A DNA stretch of 64,000 nt, from positions 3,100,001 to 3,164,000 of the forward strand of contig NZ_CP045309.1 in assembly GCF_009671205.1 (NCBI RefSeq), read 5' to 3'. Both the position numbers and the translations under genes were made by a program. The DNA is from Micromonospora terminaliae. GTDB lineage: Bacteria > Actinomycetota > Actinomycetes > Mycobacteriales > Micromonosporaceae. The notes below the pieces were generated by a model. That model made no database searches, was not told the DNA's origin, and saw only the letters and a program-made list of their open reading frames with translations. Positions 35,409 to 45,509 of the stretch are shown one piece after another. How positions within the stretch are numbered: the stretch's first letter is position 1; each line of letters begins with the position of its first letter.

Positions 35409-36089
35409 TTGGTTGAAGACCTGCGGGGCAAACTCGGCGCTCAACACCTGCCGCTACGCGACCAGGTCCTCGCCGCACTACGGACCGCCATCATCGACGG
35501 TGACTACCTTCCGGGCGAGCGGCTGACCGAGGACCGGCTGGCCGAGGACTTCGGCGTCTCCCGTAACCCGGTCCGGGAGGCGCTGCGCGTCGCCGAGGCG
35601 GAGGGTTTCGTGGTGATCCTGCCCCGCCGCGGGGCGGTGGTCGCCTCGCCGAGCAGCGAGGCCCTCGCGGACATGTTCGCCGTCCGCCAGCGCCTGGAGG
35701 CGCTCGCCGCCCGGCTGGCGGCCGAGCGGGCGACGGCGGCGGACGTGGCCGCCCTGCGGAGACTGCTGGACCAGGGCCACACGGCGACCGAGCAGCAGGA
35801 CCTGCGCCGGGTCGCCGAGCTGAACAGCGTCCTCCACCTGCGGATCCTCGAGATCAGCGGGAACCCCTGGCTGTCGTCGATCGCCAAGGCGCTGTACCTC
35901 CACGTGCAGTGGGTCTTCCGGCTGGGCGCGGCGGAACGGGCACCACACTCGTGGGCCGAACACATCCAGCTGGTCGACGCCATCGAGTCGGGTGACGGTG
36001 AGCGGGCCGAGCGGGCCGCGCTGGCCCACCTCGACGCCGCGTCCGCCGCGGCCTACGAGAACGCCGAGGGCGGGTACCGGCCCCGCTGA
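35409..36089 (+). CDS. GntR-family regulator with FCD domain
   Basis: This 226-residue protein has a winged helix at residues about 15-75 (PLRDQVLAALRTAIIDGDYLPG, then RLAEDFGVSRNPVREALR). A C-terminal FCD ligand domain contains the metal-site pattern NSVLHLRILEISGN and later H residues (HIQLVDAIESGD, AALAHLDAA). Such regulators sense small carboxylates or amino-acid-like ligands. A TTG start is chosen because GGGAAGG precedes it by seven bases. It probably controls the adjacent gamma-glutamyltransferase/peptide-transporter operon and itself through the GTATAC sites. Confidence 0.87.
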   Translation: MVEDLRGKLGAQHLPLRDQVLAALRTAIIDGDYLPGERLTEDRLAEDFGVSRNPVREALRVAEAEGFVVILPRRGAVVASPSSEALADMFAVRQRLEALAARLAAERATAADVAALRRLLDQGHTATEQQDLRRVAELNSVLHLRILEISGNPWLSSIAKALYLHVQWVFRLGAAERAPHSWAEHIQLVDAIESGDGERAERAALAHLDAASAAAYENAEGGYRPR

Positions 36090-36092
36090 CAT

Positions 36093-37880
36093 TCAACGGC
36101 CGCAGGCGTAGCCCTGCATGCCACGCGGGTTGGCTCCGGCCGCGAGCAGGCCGGTGCCCGGGTCGCGGGTCACGGCGCAGAGGCGGCCGAGGGTCCACGA
36201 GCCGGACAGCCGCACCTCGTGCCCGTACGCACGCAGTGCCGCCAGCACATCCTCGTCCAGCCGGTCCTCCACCACGAGGACGCCGGGCTCGATGTCCCGC
36301 GGGTAGAAGGACCCCGGCAGGCTGAGTGTGTGCCACGCCGGCGCGTCGATGGCCTCCTGCAGCGACCGGCCGCCCACGAGATGGCGCAACAGGAACAGCA
36401 GCTGCCACTGATCCTGCTGGTCGCCACCGGGAGTGCCGAACGCCAGGACGGGCTCCCCGTCACGGTGCACCATGGTCGGGCTCAAGGTGGTACGCGGCCG
36501 GCGTCCCGGGGCCAGCGACGAGGCGAGGCCCTCCTCCAGCCAGAACATCTGGAGCCGGCTGCCGAGGGGGAAACCGAGCTCCGGAACGGTGGGCGAGCTC
36601 TGCAGCCAGCCACCGCTCGGCGTCGCGGAGATCATGTTGCCCCAGCGATCGACCACGTCGACGTGACAGGTGTCGCCACGCGTCACCCCGTCCGCCTTCA
36701 CCGTCGGCTCGCCCGTCGTGGGATCCGTCGGGTCGGCACGGTGCCCGGCACTGAGCCGTACGTGGGCCGGGAGGCGGGGCTCGGCGCCACCGGGACGGCC
36801 GGGTCGCAGCTCCGCCGACGCCCGTTCACCGATCAGGCCCGCCCGCTCCCGTGCGTACTCCCGGGAGAGGAGTTCCTTCGCGGGCACGTCACCGTCGCCG
36901 TACCAGGCCTCCCGGTCGGCGAAGGCGAGTTTGAGCGCCTCGGCCTGGGCGTGGATGCCGGCGGCGGTCGCCGGGTCGTACACCTGGGGATCGTCGAGCG
37001 CGTCGAGGACCGCCAGGGTCTCCAGCAGCACCGGGCCCTGGCCCCAGAAACCGGTCTTCGCCACCGACCAGCCGTGCCAGTCGAGGGTGACCGGTTCCTC
37101 CCACGTCGCCGCGTAGGCGGCCAGGTCCGCGCCGGTGACCAGGCCGGCATGGGGGCGTCCGCTGGAGTCCTGGAACGGTTGCCGGCTGAACCGGTCGATC
37201 GCCTCGGCGACGAAACCCTCGCCCCAGGCACGGCGCGCGGCCTCGATCTGTGCCTCCCGGTCGGCGCCCGCCGCCCGGCCGGCGTCGACCAGTCGCTGGA
37301 GGGTTCGCGCGTAGGCCGGGTTGGTGAAGAGCTCACCCGCCGCCGGCGGCCGGCCGTCGCGCAACCAGAGCTGCGCGGAGGTGGGCCAGTGGTCCTCGAA
37401 CAGCGACCGCACCGCGGCCACCGTGTCGCCGACCCTGCCGACCAGCGGGTGGCCGGCCCCGGCGTACCCGATCGCCGGCGCCAGCACCTCCTCGAGCGGG
37501 AGCGTGCCGTGGTCCCGCAGCAGCAGGAGCCAGGCGTCCACGGCGCCGGGCACGGCGGCCGCGAGCGGGCCGGACCCGGGGATGAGGTCCATCCCGAGGG
37601 ACCGGAAGTGGGCGATGGTGGCGCCGGCGGGGGCCGGCCCCTGCCCGCAGAGCACCTTGGGGCTCCGGTCCCGGGCCGTCGCCACGATGGCGGGCACCTC
37701 GCCGCCCGGCCCGTTGAGGTGTGGTTCGACGACGTGCAGGACGAAACCGGCGGTGGTCGCGGCGTCGAAGGCGTTCCCACCGCGCTCGAGGATGCCCATG
37801 GCCGCCTGGCTCGCGAGCCAGTGCGTCGAGGAGACCATCCCGAAGGTTCCCTGCAGGGTCGGCCTGGTAGTGAACGTCAT
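36093..37880 (-). CDS. Gamma-glutamyltransferase family protein
   Basis: This 595-residue Ntn-hydrolase family protein is normally made as a proenzyme that cleaves itself before a catalytic threonine. That Thr is visible in GDTCHVDVVDRWGNMIS near residue 395, followed by the SGGW and TPGGDQQDQW oxyanion or substrate loops. No signal peptide is present, so it should be cytoplasmic, unlike periplasmic or secreted Ggt. It cleaves gamma-glutamyl bonds in glutathione-like peptides. The ATG overlaps the stop of the upstream ABC ATPase gene (ATGA), making it the final cistron of a peptide-uptake operon. Confidence 0.9.
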   Translation of the reverse strand: MTFTTRPTLQGTFGMVSSTHWLASQAAMGILERGGNAFDAATTAGFVLHVVEPHLNGPGGEVPAIVATARDRSPKVLCGQGPAPAGATIAHFRSLGMDLIPGSGPLAAAVPGAVDAWLLLLRDHGTLPLEEVLAPAIGYAGAGHPLVGRVGDTVAAVRSLFEDHWPTSAQLWLRDGRPPAAGELFTNPAYARTLQRLVDAGRAAGADREAQIEAARRAWGEGFVAEAIDRFSRQPFQDSSGRPHAGLVTGADLAAYAATWEEPVTLDWHGWSVAKTGFWGQGPVLLETLAVLDALDDPQVYDPATAAGIHAQAEALKLAFADREAWYGDGDVPAKELLSREYARERAGLIGERASAELRPGRPGGAEPRLPAHVRLSAGHRADPTDPTTGEPTVKADGVTRGDTCHVDVVDRWGNMISATPSGGWLQSSPTVPELGFPLGSRLQMFWLEEGLASSLAPGRRPRTTLSPTMVHRDGEPVLAFGTPGGDQQDQWQLLFLLRHLVGGRSLQEAIDAPAWHTLSLPGSFYPRDIEPGVLVVEDRLDEDVLAALRAYGHEVRLSGSWTLGRLCAVTRDPGTGLLAAGANPRGMQGYACGR

Positions 37881-38878
37881 GACAACACCTCACTTGTGCC
37901 GGTGGCCCGGACGTCGGGCCGTGTTCCGTCGGGCTGGACCAGGTGGCATGCGGCCATGCCGCCACCGACCCCCACCTGGGCCGGCACCTCCACCGCGCAC
38001 CGGTCGAACGCGAGCGGGCACCGGGTGCGGAAGCGGCAGCCGGACGGCGGGTCCAGTGCGGACGGCAGGTCGTCGCCGAGCAGCACCGGTTGCCGCTGCC
38101 GTTGGCGGATCGGGTCGGCCACCGGCGCGGCCGCCAGCAGCGCCTGCGTGTACGGGTGCGCCGGGCGCGTGAAGATCTGCTCGCGCGACCCCTTCTCCAC
38201 GAGCTGGCCGAGGTACATGACGGCGATGTCGTCCGCCAGGTACTCGACCGCGGACAGGTCGTGGGTGATGAAGAGGCAGGCGAACCCGATGTCCCGCTGG
38301 AGGTCGGCGAGGAGGTTCAGCACCGACGCCTGCACGGACACGTCGAGCGCGCTCGTGGGTTCGTCCGCGATGAGCAGCTGGGGCTCGGAGATCAGGGCCC
38401 GGGCGATGCTGACCCGCTGGCGTTGCCCGCCGGAGAGCTCGTGCGGATAGCGGCGCGCCACCTCGGCGCGCAGGCCCACCTTGCCGAGTTCCGTGGCGAT
38501 GCGGGCCTCCCGGTCGCGCCGGGACAGCCGCCTGCCGGACAGGCGCAACGGCTCGGCCACGATCTCGCCCACCAGCATGCGCGGATCCAGCGAGCCGGCG
38601 GGGTCCTGGAAGACGATCGAGACGTCGCTGCGGTGCCGGCGCAGCTGCCGGCGGGACAGGTGGGTGACGTCCGTGCCGGCGATCCGGACCAGGCCCGCCG
38701 TCGGCTTCTCGAGCCGCACCACGCAGCGGCCCACGGTCGACTTCCCCGAGCCGCTCTCCCCCACCAGCGCCGTGACCCGGCCCCGCGGGATCGTGAGGGA
38801 CACCCCGTCCACGGCTCGTACGGGTCCGAAATGCATCACGAGGTCCTCGAGTTCGAGGGCGTTCGGCTGCGGCGTCAT
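37877..38878 (-). CDS. Peptide ABC transporter ATP-binding protein (DppF/GsiA-C type)
   Basis: This 333-residue ATPase has Walker A GESGSGKST near residue 38, VFQDPAGSLDP in the Q-loop, LSGGQRQRVSIARAL, ADEPTSALDVS and the switch His in ITHDLS. The C-terminal oligopeptide-ABC extension carries CRFRTRCPLAFDRC, whose cysteines match the iron-sulfur-type motif of DppD/F proteins. ATG 38878 overlaps the stop of the partner ATPase gene. With that partner it forms the heterodimeric motor. Confidence 0.92.
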   Translation of the reverse strand: MTPQPNALELEDLVMHFGPVRAVDGVSLTIPRGRVTALVGESGSGKSTVGRCVVRLEKPTAGLVRIAGTDVTHLSRRQLRRHRSDVSIVFQDPAGSLDPRMLVGEIVAEPLRLSGRRLSRRDREARIATELGKVGLRAEVARRYPHELSGGQRQRVSIARALISEPQLLIADEPTSALDVSVQASVLNLLADLQRDIGFACLFITHDLSAVEYLADDIAVMYLGQLVEKGSREQIFTRPAHPYTQALLAAAPVADPIRQRQRQPVLLGDDLPSALDPPSGCRFRTRCPLAFDRCAVEVPAQVGVGGGMAACHLVQPDGTRPDVRATGTSEVLS

Positions 38879-39927
38879 GGGGTCGCCTCCGGGGACTCCG
38901 TCCGAGGTGCCGGGCAGGGATGCCAGCAGGCCGCGAGGTGGTGCGTCACCGCCGTCCCGACCGCCGCCAGGGGCGGGGCGGATTCCCGGCACCGCGCATC
39001 GGCGGCCGGGCAGCGGTCGGCGAAGGTGCAGGCGTCGGGCTGGGTCGACAGGACCGGCACGAGACCGGGGATCTCCTGCAGCCGCTGGGTGCCGGCGTGC
39101 ACGCCGGGGGTCGGCGACGCCGACAGGAGCCCGGCCGTGTACCGGTGGTAGGGATGCGCGAACAGGTCGGTGACCTGCGCCCGCTCCACCACGCGCCCGG
39201 CGTACATGACGACGACGCGGTCCGCGATGTCGGCGATCACGCCGAGATCGTGGGTGATGATGAGGATCGCCGTGCCGAGCCGGTCCCGCAGGTCCCGGAG
39301 CACCTGGAGGATGCCCGCCTGGACCGTGACGTCCAGGGCCGTGGTGGGCTCGTCGGCCACCAGCACCTTCGGGCCGCAGGCGACCGCCATCGCGATCATC
39401 ACGCGCTGGCGCATGCCCCCGGAGAGCTGGTGTGGATAGTTGTCGACCCGCTTCGCGGCGGACGGGATCCCGACGAGCGACAGCAGCTCCACGGCGCGGG
39501 CCCGGGCGGCCTGGCGGGACATCCGCTCGTGCACCCGCAGGACCTCGCCGATCTGGCGCCCGACGGTGAGCACCGGGTTCAACGACGTCATCGGCTCCTG
39601 GAAGATGTAGGCGATCTCCTTGCCGCGCACCCGGCGGAGCACCGGCTCGCGGGTGCCGACCAGCTCGGTTCCCTCCAGCCGCACCGAGCCGGAGATCCGG
39701 GCGCTGGCGGGCAGCAGGCCCGCGATGCTCATGGCCGTGACGCTCTTGCCGCAGCCGGACTCGCCCACCATCCCGACGATCTCACCGGGGGCCAGTTCGA
39801 GACTCACCCGGTCGACCGCCGAGACGGTTCCACCCTCGGTGGTGAACGATACGGAGAGGTCGCGTACCGACAGGACGGGTGTGCCGACCGCGGCGGAGGT
39901 GGTGCCCGCCCGTTCGACCGTGGTCAT
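38875..39927 (-). CDS. Peptide ABC transporter ATP-binding protein (DppD type)
   Basis: This 350-residue ATPase has Walker A GESGCGKS near residue 60, [43 protein letters not shown] and [10 protein letters not shown]. The C-terminal oligopeptide-ABC domain has [14 protein letters not shown]. It pairs with the following ATPase. Both ends overlap neighbouring genes by ATGA, so the five transporter subunits and the gamma-glutamyltransferase form one translationally coupled chain. Confidence 0.92.
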   Translation of the reverse strand: MTTVERAGTTSAAVGTPVLSVRDLSVSFTTEGGTVSAVDRVSLELAPGEIVGMVGESGCGKSVTAMSIAGLLPASARISGSVRLEGTELVGTREPVLRRVRGKEIAYIFQEPMTSLNPVLTVGRQIGEVLRVHERMSRQAARARAVELLSLVGIPSAAKRVDNYPHQLSGGMRQRVMIAMAVACGPKVLVADEPTTALDVTVQAGILQVLRDLRDRLGTAILIITHDLGVIADIADRVVVMYAGRVVERAQVTDLFAHPYHRYTAGLLSASPTPGVHAGTQRLQEIPGLVPVLSTQPDACTFADRCPAADARCRESAPPLAAVGTAVTHHLAACWHPCPAPRTESPEATP

Positions 39928-40814
39928 CGCCGGTCTCCCTTCGGGTCGAGGGCGTCCCGGAGGGCGTCACCGAAGACGTTGAACGCCAGCGCCAGGCCCA
40001 TGATCACGAGACCGGGCAGGACCGCCGCCCACGGCGCGCGGGCGGCGAACTGCTGCGCGGTGGCGAGCATGGTGCCGAGGCTGGGTGCCGGGGGCTGGAT
40101 GCCGAGGCCCAGGAAGGACAGCACCGCCTCGCCGAGGATCGCGGCCGGGATCGCGACCGTGGCCTGCACCAGGATCACCGACGTCGCGTTGGGCAGGATG
40201 TGCCGCGAGAGCACCCACAGGTCGCTCGCGCCGTCCACCACGGCGGCGGCGACGAAGTCCAGCGACTTGAGCCGCAGGGTGTCCGAGCGCACCACGCGGA
40301 TCACGCCCGGGATCTGCGCGATGCCGATGGCCACGGCGGCGTTGGCGAGGCTGGCGCCCCGGATGGCGGCCAGCCCCACGGCCATGATCAGGAACGGGAA
40401 CGCGAGCAGCAGGTCGGTGAAGCGTGAGATCACGGCGTCCCAGGCCCGGAAGTAGCCGGCCGCCAGTCCGAGCGGCACACCGACGATCAGCGAGGTGGCC
40501 ACCGCGAGGAGCGCCACCTGCAGGGAGGCCCGTGCCCCCAGCATGATGCGGGACAGGACGTCCCGGCCCAGGTCGTCGGTCCCCAGCACGTGGCCCGGGG
40601 TGCCCGGGGGCGAGAAGGTGTGGGCGAAGTCGGGCTGGTCCACCGAGTAGGGGGCGATCCAGGGCGACAGCAGCGCGGCGACGGCCACGAGCGCGAGCAC
40701 GACGAAGCTCACGACGGCGAGCGGGTTGCGCCGCAGCCGCCGGAGGACCCGGCCGCGCCGGCTGACGCCCGGGGTTCCGGCCACCTCCTCGGGCGGCACA
40801 ACGAGGACGGTCAT
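39924..40814 (-). CDS. Peptide ABC transporter permease (DppC type)
   Basis: This 296-residue permease has an N-terminal cytoplasmic segment (residues 1-32), then six membrane helices. It contains the DppC landmarks FSPPGTPGHVLGTDDLGRDVLSRIM and the EAA-type loop (AAAVVDGASDLWVLSRHILPNATS). It forms the channel with the DppB-type subunit. The ATG at 40814 overlaps the stop of the DppB gene. Confidence 0.92.
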   Translation of the reverse strand: MTVLVVPPEEVAGTPGVSRRGRVLRRLRRNPLAVVSFVVLALVAVAALLSPWIAPYSVDQPDFAHTFSPPGTPGHVLGTDDLGRDVLSRIMLGARASLQVALLAVATSLIVGVPLGLAAGYFRAWDAVISRFTDLLLAFPFLIMAVGLAAIRGASLANAAVAIGIAQIPGVIRVVRSDTLRLKSLDFVAAAVVDGASDLWVLSRHILPNATSVILVQATVAIPAAILGEAVLSFLGLGIQPPAPSLGTMLATAQQFAARAPWAAVLPGLVIMGLALAFNVFGDALRDALDPKGDRR

Positions 40815-41767
40815 GCCGGGTCCCCCGTCACTCGGATCCGCGGGTCGATGACCGAGTAGAGCAGGTCCACCAGCAGATTGATGACGATGTACGCCGTCGC
40901 GGTGAGCAGGACGACCGCCTGGATGACCGGGTAGTCGCGCTGGAACACCGCGTCGATGGTCATCTTGCCGAAGCCCGGCAGCCCGAAGATCTGCTCGGTG
41001 ACGACCGCTCCCGAGATCAGCCCGCCGAGCTGGAGGCCCACGATGGTCACCACCACGATGAGGCTGTTGCGCAGCGCGTGCCGGGTGATGACGGCCCGGG
41101 GCCGCAGGCCCTTCGCCTTCGCCGTACGGACGTGGTCGGAGGAGAGCGAGTCCAGCATCGCGGACCGGGTCTGCCGCATGATGATGGCGGCGAGGCCCGT
41201 GCCGAGGATCACGGCCGGCAGGACGATGTGGTGAAGATTGTCCACCGGGTCCTCCAGCAGCGGCACGAACCCGGAGGCCGGGAAGAGTCCCGTCGCCACG
41301 GAGAGGTAGAGGATCGCGAGCAGTCCGAGCCAGAAGTGCGGCACCGACAGGCCCACCAGGGCCAGCCCGTTGGCCAGCCACTCCGCCGGGCGCCCGCGGC
41401 GTACCGCCGCGAGCACCCCGGCGCCGACGCCCAGCGCCGCGGCGATGAGGATCGCCAGGACGGAGAGCTCGACCGTCACGGGCAGGGCGGTGGTGAGCAT
41501 GGACGAGACCGGTACGCCGGTGCGGATGGACTCGCCGAAGTCGCCCTGCACCACGCGTTCCACGTACTGCGCGAACTGCAGCGGCAGCGGCTGGTCCAGG
41601 CCGTAGTGGTGCCGGATGGCCTCCAGCGCCTCCGGGGACCGGTCCTCCCCGGCCAGGGCGAGCGCCGGGTCCCCGGGGAGCGCCCGCACCCCGAGGAACA
41701 CCACGACCGTCGACAACAGCAGTGTCAGCGCCGAATGCCAGGCTCGCGTGAGCAGATACCGGGCCAT
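40811..41767 (-). CDS. Peptide ABC transporter permease (DppB type)
   Basis: This 318-residue permease has an N-terminal helix, then a periplasmic segment with PGDPALALAGED and HHYGLDQPLPLQF. Five more helices include the loop HVRTAKAKGLRPRAVITRHALRNS typical of DppB. It lies 6 bp after the substrate-binding protein gene. It forms the membrane channel for di-, tri- or gamma-glutamyl peptides. Confidence 0.92.
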   Translation of the reverse strand: MARYLLTRAWHSALTLLLSTVVVFLGVRALPGDPALALAGEDRSPEALEAIRHHYGLDQPLPLQFAQYVERVVQGDFGESIRTGVPVSSMLTTALPVTVELSVLAILIAAALGVGAGVLAAVRRGRPAEWLANGLALVGLSVPHFWLGLLAILYLSVATGLFPASGFVPLLEDPVDNLHHIVLPAVILGTGLAAIIMRQTRSAMLDSLSSDHVRTAKAKGLRPRAVITRHALRNSLIVVVTIVGLQLGGLISGAVVTEQIFGLPGFGKMTIDAVFQRDYPVIQAVVLLTATAYIVINLLVDLLYSVIDPRIRVTGDPA

Positions 41768-41773
41768 GACCGG

Positions 41774-43450
41774 CTACTTGGTGAAGCCGGCGAACGCCGC
41801 GCGGAGCACGCCGTCCGGGAAGACCTGCAGGCCCTGGATCTTCTTGGAGACGGCGGTCAGGTTCCGCTGCCGGTAGAGGTAGATCAGCGCGTCGTCCTGC
41901 TGGAGGATCGTCACCGCCTGCCCGTACAGCTTCTTGCGCTCCTCGACGTCGTTGGACTGCCGAGCCTGGGTCAGTACGGCGTCGAGCTGCGGGTTGCTGT
42001 AGCCGGCGACGTTCTGGCTGCCGCCGGTGCCGACGAAGTTCGTGATGTTGGCGTCCGGGTCGATGCGCCCGCTCCAGCCCAGCTGCAGGAGTTCGAAGTT
42101 GCCGCGGTCCTGCTCGTCGAGGAGCGAGGAGTACTCCACCGGGTTGATCTTGAGGTCGAACCCGCCGTCCTTGACCATGGCCTGCAGCGCCTGCGCGAGC
42201 CGCAGCGTGTCGGGCGTGTTCGACGCGAGCATCGTGACCGGGTACGGCGTCGGCACCCCCGCCTCGGCCAGCAACTGCTTGGCCTTGGCCGGATCGTGCG
42301 CCGGGCACGCCTGCGCTTCCGGGGACGAGAACGGGCTCGCGGGCGAGACCGGCGAGCAGGCGACGGCGTGGATCCCGCTGAAGACGGCCTGGACCAGCGC
42401 CTTCCGGTCGATCGCGTACTCGAAGGCCTGCCGGATCTTGGCGTTCTGGGCGATGGGGCGGTTGATGGGCTTCGGCGTGGCGCCGACGCCGTCCACATTG
42501 CCGATGTTGAACGTGAGCCCCTGGTAGCCCAGAGACTGGGACTGCAGGACGGTGAGCGAGGCGTCCGCGCTCAGCGCGGCCACATCCTGTGTGGAGATGC
42601 TGTCGGCGACCTGGGCGTCACCGGAGCGCAGGTTCGCGGCCCGGATGCTCGCGTCGCTGAGGATGTGCCACGAGATGGCGTCGAGGTGGACCTTGTCCGC
42701 GTCGTAGAAGTTCGGGTCCTTGACGACGTCGATGGAGTTCTGCGGCACCCGCTTGGCGAACTTGAAGGGCCCGACGCAGACCGGCGCCGAGGCGAAGTTG
42801 TCGCCCAGGCTCTGCAGCGCCTTCGGGCTCATGATCATGCCGGCCCGGTCGGCGAGGGCCCCGACCAGGGGCGCGAACGGCTGCTTCAGGTGGACGACGA
42901 CGGTCTGCGCGTCCGGCGTGTCGACGCTCTCGACCGGGCCGAGCTCGCTCTTGCGCCCGGACCGGGCGTTCGTCAGGTGCCGTTGCAGGGTGGTCTTGAC
43001 CGCGGCGGAGTCGAACGGCGTCCCGTCCGCGAAGCGCACGCCCTGGCGCAGCGGGATGGTGACCGTCCTGCCGTCGCTGCTGGTGGTGGGCAGGGCCGTG
43101 GCCAGCTGCGGCACGACCTGCGCCCGCTCGTCCACGTCGTAGAGCTTCTGGCAGATCGCCTGGAAGACGTAGCGCGAGTAGAGGCTGCGCGACAGCGTCG
43201 GGTCCAGCGCGTCGGGCTCCGCGGAGAGGGCGATGACCAGCTTGCCGCCGTTCTTCACGGCGGCGGGGTCGGCCGGCGTACCGAAGGAGTCCTGGCCCGC
43301 CGCCTGGTTCTCCTCGGTCTTGGCGTCGTCCCCGCTGTCCGAGACCGGTGAACAGGCGGCGACGGTGCAGGCGACAGCGACCGCCGCCACCGCTGCCCGG
43401 AGCAGGCGGCGCCTTCGGGGGCTCGTTCCGCTGAAGGAGAGGTACGTCAT
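41774..43450 (-). CDS. Peptide-binding lipoprotein (family 5 solute-binding protein)
   Basis: This 558-residue protein has a positively charged signal peptide and the lipobox TVAACS near residue 33, so it is a lipid-anchored receptor. The mature part follows the SBP_bac_5 plan: LDPTLSRSLYSRYVFQAI, LRQGVRFADGTPFDSAAVKTTLQRH and NRPIAQNAKIRQAFEYAIDRKALV. The ATG follows AGGAG. As first gene of the operon with gamma-glutamyltransferase last, gamma-glutamyl peptides such as glutathione are plausible ligands, an inference from context only. Confidence 0.9.
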   Translation of the reverse strand: MTYLSFSGTSPRRRRLLRAAVAAVAVACTVAACSPVSDSGDDAKTEENQAAGQDSFGTPADPAAVKNGGKLVIALSAEPDALDPTLSRSLYSRYVFQAICQKLYDVDERAQVVPQLATALPTTSSDGRTVTIPLRQGVRFADGTPFDSAAVKTTLQRHLTNARSGRKSELGPVESVDTPDAQTVVVHLKQPFAPLVGALADRAGMIMSPKALQSLGDNFASAPVCVGPFKFAKRVPQNSIDVVKDPNFYDADKVHLDAISWHILSDASIRAANLRSGDAQVADSISTQDVAALSADASLTVLQSQSLGYQGLTFNIGNVDGVGATPKPINRPIAQNAKIRQAFEYAIDRKALVQAVFSGIHAVACSPVSPASPFSSPEAQACPAHDPAKAKQLLAEAGVPTPYPVTMLASNTPDTLRLAQALQAMVKDGGFDLKINPVEYSSLLDEQDRGNFELLQLGWSGRIDPDANITNFVGTGGSQNVAGYSNPQLDAVLTQARQSNDVEERKKLYGQAVTILQQDDALIYLYRQRNLTAVSKKIQGLQVFPDGVLRAAFAGFTK

Positions 43451-43487
43451 GGGTAGCTCCTCAGGTCGGCGACTCGGGGAGCGTATG

Positions 43488-43499
43488 TTGTATACGAAG
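43488..43499. promoter_or_regulatory. Putative GntR operator upstream of peptide-transporter operon
   Basis: TTGTATACGAAG contains GTATAC (43490-43495), 38 bp upstream of the binding-protein start. Read on the other strand it gives CTTCGTATAC, identical to ten bases in the gntR promoter region. The form TNGTATACNA fits FadR-type GntR proteins. It lies where repression of the operon promoter would be effective. Confidence 0.55.
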
Positions 43500-43606
43500 C
43501 CGGCGCAAGACCTCCTTCGATGCCGTCGGCCGAGCAGCGGCTCCGGGACAAAGTGGACCTCGGGATCGGCGCGACGAGCCCGCGGGGCACGCCGCGCCGA
43601 TCGGCC

Positions 43607-45244
<1,638 letters not shown>

Positions 45245-45269
45245 CGAAGAGAACCCTCGGGATGTGAAG

Positions 45270-45292
45270 CCGGGCAGGGCACGGCCGCCCGG
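45270..45292 (-). promoter_or_regulatory. Hairpin between leader peptide and ABC-F gene
   Basis: CCGGGC and GCCCGG form a 6-bp stem around an 11-nt loop in the ABC-F leader, 25 bp upstream of the ATG. Its position downstream of the leader peptide fits a terminator or ribosome-site-sequestering structure. Confidence 0.45.
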
Positions 45293-45322
45293 ATGACGAG
45301 ACGGGAAATGCGACGAGGTGGG

Positions 45323-45336
45323 CCGGGATCACCCGG
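45323..45336 (-). promoter_or_regulatory. Hairpin overlapping the leader-peptide stop codon
   Basis: On the gene strand, CCGGG-TGAT-CCCGG forms a 5-bp stem whose loop contains the TGA stop of the 9-codon leader frame. A ribosome stalled on the leader would melt or mask it, which could alter downstream folding. Confidence 0.4.
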
Positions 45337-45358
45337 AGATGTCGTCGTCGCCCGTCAT
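45329..45358 (-). CDS. 9-codon leader peptide of the ABC-F gene
   Basis: An ATG follows the strong ribosome site GAGGGAGACAGAC and opens a frame reading MTGDDDISG, then TGA. It ends 84 bp before the ABC-F start. Short, well-initiated leader frames upstream of ABC-F resistance genes are known to sense stalled ribosomes. No other gene in this window has such a leader. Expression is inferred from the ribosome site. Confidence 0.6.
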   Translation of the reverse strand: MTGDDDISG

Positions 45359-45509
45359 GTCTGTCTCCCTCGATTCGGCGCGCGGCCTCTCGGCGCGCGC
45401 AACCACCAGCCTAGCAACTCCGCCCGGCGCTCTTGACCGGTTATCACGTCCGGCTTAACTTCATCGATCAGAAAGGTCTCTTAACTAATCCGGCTCCGTG
45501 GGAGTGCCG

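Noticed and set aside
45440..45500. Possible DasR/chitinase direct-repeat operator upstream of the GH18 gene
   Set aside because: The AT-rich stretch AAAGGTCTCTTAACTAA has only partial resemblance to the known chitinase operators and no second copy, so I list it only as a probable promoter region.
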